From contig JAISKU010000126.1 of NCBI GenBank assembly GCA_031261245.1, positions 1 through 10,281 on the forward strand: a stretch of DNA of 10,281 bases. The letters are read 5' to 3'. The stretch comes from Oscillospiraceae bacterium (GTDB lineage Bacteria > Bacillota > Clostridia > Oscillospirales > Oscillospiraceae). The position numbers and the translations under genes were made by a program. Shown piece after piece: positions 5,367 to 10,281 of this stretch; positions within the stretch are counted from its first letter, which is position 1; each line of letters opens with the position of its first letter. The notes beneath the pieces were generated by a model, which had not been told where the DNA came from, searched no databases, and worked only from the letters and a program-made list of their open reading frames with translations.

Positions 5367-6202
5367 GGATTGTTGACGCAAAATTGATTACCGACGCCGT
5401 CGCGCGGCTGTGCGTGGAGGCGAACATAAACCTGCCACGCGACGTGCGCGGCGCGGTGCGCGGCGCGCGCGAAACGGAGCCGTGGGAGACGGCGCGCGGC
5501 GTGCTCTCGACGATTGAGGAGAACTCGGAGCTGGCGTCAACGCTCGGAATACCCGTGTGTCAGGACACGGGCATGGCGTGCGTGTTCCTCGACGTCGGGC
5601 GCGACGCGCACATAGACGGCGACGTGTACGACGCCGTGAACGCGGGCGTTGCGCGCGGCTACGCGGAGGGGTTTCTGCGAAAATCCATCGTCGGCGACCC
5701 TCTGCGCCGCGTGAACACGGGCGACAACACCCCGGCGGCGCTCTACCTCGATATCGTGCCGGGCGACAAAATCACCGTCACCGTCGCGCCGAAGGGCTTC
5801 GGGAGCGAGAACATGAGCCGCGTAAAGATGCTCCGCCCGTCGGACGGCGCGGACGGCGTTGTTGACTTCGTGGTTGAGACTGTCGAGCTCGCGGGAGGCA
5901 ACCCGTGCCCGCCTATCGTCGTCGGCGTCGGGCTCGGCGGCAACTTCGACAAGGCCGCGCTCCTGGCAAAGCGCGCGCTGCTGCGCCCGCTGACGGAACA
6001 TAACGCCGATACGTACTACGCGGAGCTTGAGGCGGCGCTTTTAGAGAAGATAAACGCCCTCGGGATTGGCCCGATGGGCTTCGGCGGCAGAACGACGGCG
6101 CTCGGCGTGAATATTCTCGCCGCGCCGACGCATATCGCCGGTCTGCCCGCCGCCGTGAACGTGAGCTGCCACGTCACGCGGCACGCGAGCGAGGTGATAT
6201 GA
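5363..6202 (+). CDS. fumA: Class I fumarate hydratase, alpha (N-terminal) subunit
   Basis: Catalytic subunit of the two-subunit, oxygen-sensitive [4Fe-4S] fumarase, reversibly hydrating fumarate to malate; the close relative L(+)-tartrate dehydratase cannot be excluded. The protein has 279 residues, normal for a separate alpha subunit. The three cluster cysteines are present: Cys66 in PVCQDTGMA, Cys182 in GGNPCPP and Cys269 in VNVSCH. Other signatures are VNTGDNTPA, APKGFGSENMS and GIGPMGFGGRTTALGV. The start is the ATG at 5363, overlapping the upstream TGA (ATGA), with GGAGG (5351-5355) 7 nt away; the open frame upstream of it runs inside the lipoprotein gene. It overlaps the beta subunit gene by 4 nt, so the subunits are co-translated. 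Symbol follows the two-subunit naming. Confidence 0.93.
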   Translation: MRIVDAKLITDAVARLCVEANINLPRDVRGAVRGARETEPWETARGVLSTIEENSELASTLGIPVCQDTGMACVFLDVGRDAHIDGDVYDAVNAGVARGYAEGFLRKSIVGDPLRRVNTGDNTPAALYLDIVPGDKITVTVAPKGFGSENMSRVKMLRPSDGADGVVDFVVETVELAGGNPCPPIVVGVGLGGNFDKAALLAKRALLRPLTEHNADTYYAELEAALLEKINALGIGPMGFGGRTTALGVNILAAPTHIAGLPAAVNVSCHVTRHASEVI

Positions 6203-6771
6203 TGGCACGACGCATTGAATTACCGCTCACGCCGGAACTCACCGCGACGCTGCGCGCGGGCGACGCCGTGGCGCTCTCGGGCGTAATCTACACGGCGCGC
6301 GACGCCGCGCACAAGCGATTTTGCGAGCTGCTCGACGCCGGTTTGCCGCTGCCGTTCGACATTCGCGGCGCGACGATATACTACGCGGGACCGACGCCCG
6401 CCGCGCCCGGGCGCGTAATCGGCTCCGTCGGCCCGACGACGAGCTATCGCATGGACGCGTACGCGCCGCGTCTGCTGCGGCTCGGCCAGCTCGGCATGAT
6501 TGGCAAGGGCGCGCGCTCCGCCGAGGTCGCCGACGCCGTGCGCGAGACGGGCGCGGTGTACTTCGGGGCCGTCGGCGGCGCGGGCGCGCTGCTCAGTGAG
6601 TGCGTAAAAAGCTCCGAGGTCGTCGCGTTTGACGAGCTCGGAGCCGAGGCGGTGCACAGGCTTGTGGTCGAGGACTTCCCCGCCGTCGTCGTGATCGACT
6701 CCGGGGGGCGGAATCTGTACGAGGAGGGGCGCGCGGCGTATTTGAGGTCTGTTGCGGAGTTATCCGATTAA
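6199..6771 (+). CDS. fumB: Class I fumarate hydratase, beta (C-terminal) subunit
   Basis: Partner of the alpha subunit; its swivelling domain completes the active site. At 190 residues it is full length. Recognisable blocks are LSGVIYTARDAAHKR, RGATIYYAGPTPA, GSVGPTTSYRMD, GMIGKGAR, VYFGAVGGAGALL and VEDFPAVVVIDSGG followed by NLYEEG. The commonly seen TTSGRMD reads TTSYRMD here. Translation starts at ATG 6199, overlapping the alpha stop, or at the adjacent ATG 6202, which suits the GAGG at 6191-6194 better (7 rather than 4 nt). Its last 12 bases overlap the end of the opposing flavoprotein gene and no terminator is visible between them. Confidence 0.93.
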   Translation: MMARRIELPLTPELTATLRAGDAVALSGVIYTARDAAHKRFCELLDAGLPLPFDIRGATIYYAGPTPAAPGRVIGSVGPTTSYRMDAYAPRLLRLGQLGMIGKGARSAEVADAVRETGAVYFGAVGGAGALLSECVKSSEVVAFDELGAEAVHRLVVEDFPAVVVIDSGGRNLYEEGRAAYLRSVAELSD

Positions 6772-7329
6772 GTATTCCGCAATCTCCCGCCCGAACGCCC
6801 TTGCCCGCTCAAATTCGGCGGGTCTGCTCTCCAAATCCTCCCTTGTGTCAACGCCCTCAACAGTCAGCGTGAACTTCAAGGGTATGTCCAAGTGTCCGAG
6901 GAAATGCTCCATCGTGGAAATCAGATTTTCATTCTCTTTTTTATTTTGCCCCGCGCGGACGGCAATCGCCGCGCCGAGCTTTCCCGCGGGAATCGGCGCG
7001 CGATTGACATTTGTGTTTCCGTAGGGCGTACACCTGTCGATAAACTGCTTCATTTGCGCCGTCACGTCGCCCCAATAGGACGGCGAGGCGAGAATGACAA
7101 TATCCGCCTCGTATATATCTCGGATTATTTGATTCATGTCGTCATTCCGGACGCATTTCCCCGTTTGCTCACACGTCTTGCACCCGACGCAGAAGCCGAT
7201 TTTCGCCTCTCCCAGACGCACAAGCCTCGTATCGACGCCGCTGTTTTCAAGGACAGCTACGGCCTCATTCAGGATTGCGGCGGTGTTTCCGTTCGCTTTC
7301 GGGCTGCCTAAAATGCAGATTGCTCTCAT
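6760..7329 (-). CDS. Flavodoxin-fold NAD(P)H/FMN reductase, iron-sulfur flavoprotein-like
   Basis: A 189-residue flavodoxin-fold protein of the NADPH-dependent FMN reductase superfamily, probably a cytoplasmic electron carrier or flavin reductase. The FMN phosphate loop is GSPKANGNTA (residues 8-17) and the ring-contact loop SPSYWGDVT (82-90). Between them Cys47, 50, 53 and 59 form CX2CX2CX5C, within the compact CX2CX2CX4-7C pattern of iron-sulfur flavoproteins, so a [4Fe-4S] cluster is possible. The start MRAICILG lies 23 nt after the S11 gene; the GGAGG at 7344-7348 is 14 nt from the ATG, rather far, and GGGG is closer. The frame stays open upstream only as a shadow inside the S11 gene. A hand count gives about 54% GC, well below its neighbours. 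Confidence 0.88.
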   Translation of the reverse strand: MRAICILGSPKANGNTAAILNEAVAVLENSGVDTRLVRLGEAKIGFCVGCKTCEQTGKCVRNDDMNQIIRDIYEADIVILASPSYWGDVTAQMKQFIDRCTPYGNTNVNRAPIPAGKLGAAIAVRAGQNKKENENLISTMEHFLGHLDIPLKFTLTVEGVDTREDLESRPAEFERARAFGREIAEYLIG

Positions 7330-7352
7330 TGTATCCCCGCTTTCCTCCGACC

Positions 7353-8729
7353 TCACTCCCCGCCGTTTCGGCGCTCGTCGATTATCTTGCGCTTTGCGGC
7401 CTTGACCTTTTTCATGTGCCGCGCGCGCAGAATCTGGTAGCGCACGACTATCGCGCCGTACAGCACGAACAGCGCGACGAGCGATATCAGAATCCACTTT
7501 GCCGCGCGGCTTTTCAGCATACCGAATATCTGCTGCTTTATGTATTTTGCGCGCAACAGCCCCACCGTCGTGTCCGCGAGGAGCCGCGCCCGCGCTATCA
7601 CCCTGCCGTCGCGCGAGAGCGTTATCTCGCCGAGCTCGTCGCCCGCGCGCACGGGCGCGGTGAGCGGCGTGCCCGCGTCTGCGGAGTACACGCGTATCTC
7701 CCGCACAATCTCGCCCTCGGCCATTTTGCTCGGCAGCAGGAGCGTCACGTCGCGGTCGGGGTGCAGATTCACGAAATCCGCGCCGTCGCCGTACTCCACC
7801 TCCGCGCGCTCGACGAGCGTCGAGGAGGACAGCACCTTCGTCCACGCGTAATTCTTCCCGCCCCACTCCAAAAGCCGCTTCGCCTCGGTGAGGTTCTGCA
7901 TAATCGTGCCGTCGTCCGTCGTTATCGCGCTTGAGCCGAGCAGCACGGCGATCGTGGACAGCCCGTCGCGCTCGGAGTACTCGAGGCAGCCGTAGCCGCT
8001 CTCATACGTGGCGGAGACCTTGCCGAAAATCGCGTATTTGTAGTAATATCTCTCGCGCGTTGGATTCAGCATGTAATTTGAGTTCACGACGCTTCTCGCG
8101 TCCGACGCGTTCGTCGCCGCGACGGCGCGCTCCGCGGACGCCGCCACCTCCGTGAAAACGGGGTTGCGCGCCGCCTCCTGCGCCATGAAAAACAGGTCGC
8201 GCGCCGTCGTGTACTGGCTCTTGTCCTGCTGTCCGTGCGGATTCGTGAAGTTCGTGTCGGCGCAGCCGAGCTCGTCGGCGCGCTCATTCATCATCTCGAC
8301 GAAGGCCGCGACGCTCCCGGACACGCGCTCCGCTATTATATTGCACGCCTCGTTGCCGCCGCCGACGTACGCGCAGACCATGAGGTCAAAAAACGGCATC
8401 GCCTCGCCCGCAGTTATGCCGCGCGTCTCGCTCTTCTCGGTGATGTCGAAGAACGCGCTCTCGCTCGCCGTCACGCGCTCAGAGCGCGACACCGCGCCGC
8501 TCTCCACCGCCTCGGCGGCGAGCAGGAGCGTCATTATCTTCACCATCGTATCGGGAGGGCGCCGCATGTCGGCGTTCTTTTCATAGAGCGACGCGCCCGT
8601 CGTCGTCTCGGCGAGCAGCACGGAGGACGCGAGGAAATCCTCCTCCCCGTCGGCAGAGGCGGCGGGCGCGAGCGCCGCGAGAGCCATCGCGCAGATTATT
8701 AAAATCGAGAGGATTTTTGATTTTTTCAT
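7353..8729 (-). CDS. D-Ala-D-Ala carboxypeptidase-like protein (peptidase S11, DacF-like), probably inactive
   Basis: A 458-residue membrane protein with a signal peptide (residues 1-26), an S11 penicillin-binding-protein domain (about 30-290), a beta-rich PBP5-type C-terminal domain (about 295-385), a transmembrane helix (about 411-429) and a basic cytoplasmic tail. Family landmarks are clear: LYEKNAD, VKIMTLLLAAEAVE, FTNPHGQQDKSQYTTARDL and STIAVLLGS. Yet all three catalytic motifs differ: SXXK is T61-M-V-K64, SXN is G124-G-N126, and KTG is K237-V-S239. The nucleophile and the SXN serine are both gone, so carboxypeptidase activity is doubtful although the frame is intact. GGGAG (8736-8740) lies 6 nt before the ATG. 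The flavoprotein gene follows 23 nt downstream. Confidence 0.9.
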   Translation of the reverse strand: MKKSKILSILIICAMALAALAPAASADGEEDFLASSVLLAETTTGASLYEKNADMRRPPDTMVKIMTLLLAAEAVESGAVSRSERVTASESAFFDITEKSETRGITAGEAMPFFDLMVCAYVGGGNEACNIIAERVSGSVAAFVEMMNERADELGCADTNFTNPHGQQDKSQYTTARDLFFMAQEAARNPVFTEVAASAERAVAATNASDARSVVNSNYMLNPTRERYYYKYAIFGKVSATYESGYGCLEYSERDGLSTIAVLLGSSAITTDDGTIMQNLTEAKRLLEWGGKNYAWTKVLSSSTLVERAEVEYGDGADFVNLHPDRDVTLLLPSKMAEGEIVREIRVYSADAGTPLTAPVRAGDELGEITLSRDGRVIARARLLADTTVGLLRAKYIKQQIFGMLKSRAAKWILISLVALFVLYGAIVVRYQILRARHMKKVKAAKRKIIDERRNGGE

Positions 8730-8744
8730 ATGAATCTCCCGAGA

Positions 8745-8773
8745 TTTGTGTTATTATCATTATAGCATATTAT
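8745..8773 (+). promoter_or_regulatory. Possible promoter of comEA and the two-component genes
   Basis: TTGTGT (8745-8750; 3 of 6), 17 bp, and TATTAT (8768-8773; 5 of 6). It overlaps the opposing S11 promoter, so only one could be occupied at a time. The -35 is weak and this is the best rather than a convincing candidate; the leader would be about 58 nt. Confidence 0.3.
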
Positions 8774-8788
8774 CGGCAGTGCCCGCAA
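8759..8788 (-). promoter_or_regulatory. Extended -10 promoter of the S11/flavoprotein operon
   Basis: On the minus strand: TTGCGG (8788-8783; 3 of 6), an 18-bp spacer ending in TGC, and a perfect TATAAT (8764-8759), making an extended -10 that can work with a weak -35. Transcription would begin near 8752, about 23 nt before the start codon. Confidence 0.6.
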
Positions 8789-8837
8789 GAAGCATTTTTC
8801 AGCGGATATCAAATGTGTTCCGTAAGGCTGTGAAGTG

Positions 8838-9428
8838 ATGAAAAAACGTAAAATCGAGCTCTCGGTCGCACTCATAACCGCGCTGTTCGCGCTCTTCACG
8901 CTCGGCTACTTCGTCGGGCGGAGCGCTTCGCCCTCTGTGGTCACGACGCGCCTTGACGGCGACGTCGCCGCGTCCCCCGTGGCGCTTCCGGAGCCGTCAA
9001 CTACTCCCGACGCCGCGCCGAGCGCCGCTTCGACGCCGGAATCCACTCCGGAGCCGACAGCGACGCCCTCGCCGGAGCCCGCTCCTACCGCCGCGACGCC
9101 GACATCAACACCTCCTGCGCCGACGCCGACGCCCTCCGCAACTCCCGTGAGCGCCGCGACGCCGACGCCGCAGGCGTCCGCCGCGCCCGCGTCCGACCCG
9201 ACTCCCGCCGGGGAGCCGCACTACGACGAGCAGCGCAGGCTGCGCATAAACCTCGCGACGCAGGCGGAGCTCGAGCTGCTGCCCGGGATAGGCGAGACGC
9301 TCGCGGGGCGCATACTCGCGTACAGGGACGCGCACGGCGCGTTCAAAAAGCTGACCACGCTGAAAAACGTGAGCGGCATAGGCGATAAGCGCTATGACGC
9401 GATAAAAGACATGATAACGGTGGATTGA
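8838..9428 (+). CDS. comEA: ComEA family membrane-anchored helix-hairpin-helix DNA-binding protein
   Basis: Competence-type DNA receptor that binds double-stranded DNA outside the membrane. Residues about 8-27 are an N-terminal transmembrane anchor after a KKRK start. Residues 46-127 are a Pro/Thr/Ala/Ser linker, and residues 136-195 are a ComEA double helix-hairpin-helix: RINLATQAELELLPGIG, then LAGRILAYRDAHGAF, then LKNVSGIGDKRYDAI. The SLBB-like oligomerisation domain that Firmicutes ComEA usually has between anchor and HhH is missing, the linker taking its place. The start is ATG 8838 with AAGG about 10 nt away; GTG 8835 would add one residue. No comEC or comEB follows; a response regulator begins 15 nt after the stop. 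DNA uptake is inferred from the family only. Confidence 0.88.
   Translation: MKKRKIELSVALITALFALFTLGYFVGRSASPSVVTTRLDGDVAASPVALPEPSTTPDAAPSAASTPESTPEPTATPSPEPAPTAATPTSTPPAPTPTPSATPVSAATPTPQASAAPASDPTPAGEPHYDEQRRLRINLATQAELELLPGIGETLAGRILAYRDAHGAFKKLTTLKNVSGIGDKRYDAIKDMITVD
8973..9218 (+). repeat. Low-complexity Pro/Thr/Ala linker coding repeat (comEA)
   Basis: About 82 codons dominated by Pro, Thr, Ala and Ser, with recurring acgccgacgcc units that also occur in the DUF3048 lipoprotein gene. It encodes an extended spacer of the kind that crosses a Gram-positive wall. The repeats are irregular and coding, so they are not a CRISPR array. Confidence 0.7.
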
Positions 9429-9443
9429 GGAGAGCTTCAAAAT

Positions 9444-10139
9444 ATGAAAATACTTGTCGTGGACGATGAAAAGCTGCTCGTCAAGGGCATAAAATTCAAT
9501 CTCGAGAACGAGGGCTATCAGGTGGACGTCGGCTACGACGGGCAGGAGGCCGTGGAGGCCGCGCGCGTCGGCGGGTACGACCTCATAATCCTCGACGTGA
9601 TGATGCCGCGCCTCGGCGGACTTGAGGCGTGCATGAAAATCCGCGAGTTCTCGACCGTGCCGATAATCATGCTCACCGCGCGCGGCGAGGACACGGACAA
9701 GATAATGGGCTTTGAGTACGGCGCGGACGACTACGTGACGAAGCCGTTCAACATTCTCGAGCTCAAGGCGCGCATACGCGCGCTGCTGCGCCGCTCTTTC
9801 ATCGCCGCGCCCGATTCCGGCGGGGAGCGGATAACAGTCGGCCCGCTCACCATCGACACGGAGCAGCGCAGCGCCATACGCAGCGGAGAGCACGTCGAGC
9901 TGACGGCGAAGGAATTCGACCTCATAGAGCTTCTGGCGAAGAACCCCGGGCGCGTCTACAGCCGTGAGAATCTGCTGAACATCGTCTGGGGGCGCGACTA
10001 TCAGGGCGACGTGCGCACGGTGGACGTGCACGTGCGCCGTCTGCGGGAGAAGCTTGAGCAAAGCCCGGCGGAGCCGGATCTGATAATGACAAAGTGGGGC
10101 GTCGGCTACTATCTGAAGGCCCCGAAGGCGGAAAACTGA
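9444..10139 (+). CDS. OmpR/PhoB-family response regulator
   Basis: Cytoplasmic transcription factor of a two-component system, 231 residues. The receiver domain (1-120) has the acidic pair D7-D8, the phosphorylation site D51 in LIILDVMMP, T78 in MLTA and K100 in VTKPF, all intact. The C-terminal winged helix (about 128-226) carries LTAKEFDLIELLAKNPGRV, VWGRDYQGD, the recognition-helix motif RTVDVHVRRLREKLE, and WGVGYYL. The overall pattern is close to WalR/PhoP-type regulators, which often govern wall or phosphate genes, but the target cannot be told from this. AGGAG (9428-9432) lies 11 nt before the ATG. It is followed 15 nt later by the start of a membrane protein that is probably its kinase. 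Confidence 0.95.
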   Translation: MKILVVDDEKLLVKGIKFNLENEGYQVDVGYDGQEAVEAARVGGYDLIILDVMMPRLGGLEACMKIREFSTVPIIMLTARGEDTDKIMGFEYGADDYVTKPFNILELKARIRALLRRSFIAAPDSGGERITVGPLTIDTEQRSAIRSGEHVELTAKEFDLIELLAKNPGRVYSRENLLNIVWGRDYQGDVRTVDVHVRRLREKLEQSPAEPDLIMTKWGVGYYLKAPKAEN

Positions 10140-10154
10140 AGGACGTGGTGACAT

Positions 10155-10281
10155 TTGGGCAGAAAAGGCTCCGGCGTCAAATTTTTCAGCAGCATACGCA
10201 TGAAATTCGCGATGTCCTACGCGGCGATGATCGCCGTCGTGCTCGTGCTCATGAACACCTACTTTCTCGCCGCGTCGCGCG
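10155..10281 (+). CDS. Probable sensor histidine kinase, N-terminus only (cut by window end)
   Basis: Only 42 codons are visible: a basic start (GRKGSGVKFFSSIRMKF) followed by a transmembrane helix (AMSYAAMIAVVLVLMNTYFLAA). This is how many membrane sensor kinases begin, and the gene directly follows a response regulator, so a kinase is the natural reading; no kinase motif is inside the window. The frame has a stop at 10149-10151. The start is probably TTG 10155, with AAGGA (10139-10143) 11 nt away; ATG 10200 is the alternative but has no ribosome site. Confidence 0.65.
   Translation, partial: MGRKGSGVKFFSSIRMKFAMSYAAMIAVVLVLMNTYFLAASR

Noticed and set aside
7330..7866. N-terminal extension of the flavoprotein frame into the S11 gene
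   Set aside because: The extension is Arg/Ala/Gly-rich noise on the same strand as the S11 gene in another frame; the flavodoxin fold begins cleanly at MRAICILGSP.
7353..8729. Calling the S11-like gene a pseudogene
   Set aside because: The frame is intact with signal peptide, full domains, membrane anchor, promoter and ribosome site; only active-site residues differ.
8973..9218. Repeat array resembling a CRISPR
   Set aside because: The repeats are short, irregular, without spacers and in frame with a Pro/Thr linker.
9105..10154. 349-codon minus-strand open frame over comEA and the response regulator
   Set aside because: Composition rich in His, Arg and Leu with an Arg-repeat end; it lies opposite two well-identified genes.

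Overview
The window looks like a chromosomal segment of a GC-rich (mostly about 60-70% by eye) member of the Clostridia (Bacillota), probably near Oscillospiraceae or Christensenellaceae. The pointers are the rpmG-secE-nusG-rplK-rplA order, a DUF4364 protein, a YerB-type DUF3048 lipoprotein, a two-subunit class I fumarase, a membrane-anchored ComEA, strong Shine-Dalgarno sites and sigma-A-type promoters. Taxonomy is inferred from gene content only. No rRNA, tRNA, CRISPR array, insertion sequence or phage gene was found.

Region 1 (1-1165, +): the 3' part of rsgA (ribosome-assembly GTPase, cut by the window start), then two tiny genes with their own promoter: a 57-residue hydrophobic membrane protein and, one base after its stop, a 24-residue peptide with 10 basic and no acidic residues behind a perfect GGAGG. 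Region 2 (1186-3586, +): a very strong extended -10 promoter, bracketed by an inverted repeat, drives rpmG-secE-nusG-rplK-rplA. A hairpin between nusG and rplK has the layout of the ribosomal protein L1 feedback site. The operon stops after rplA, without rplJ-rplL, at a perfect 26-bp palindrome shared with a convergent DUF4364 gene (3588-4148, -).

Region 3 (4183-6771, +): from a divergent promoter, a DUF3048 lipoprotein gene is joined by 4-nt overlaps to the alpha and beta subunits of an oxygen-sensitive [4Fe-4S] fumarase (malate/fumarate interconversion). Region 4 (6760-8729, -): a D,D-carboxypeptidase-like (peptidase S11) membrane protein whose three active-site motifs are all altered, followed by an iron-sulfur-flavoprotein-like gene of lower GC whose end overlaps the fumarase beta gene tail to tail. 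Region 5 (8838-10281, +): ComEA with a long Pro/Thr linker in place of the usual middle domain, an OmpR/PhoB-type response regulator, and the start of what is probably its sensor kinase, cut by the window end.

Most genes are ordinary housekeeping genes. The points most worth a second look are the apparently inactive S11 protein, the tiny membrane protein/cationic peptide pair, the operator-like repeat over the ribosomal promoter, the ComEA architecture and the lipoprotein-fumarase operon. I did not see a convincing multi-gene novel defence or mobile system.
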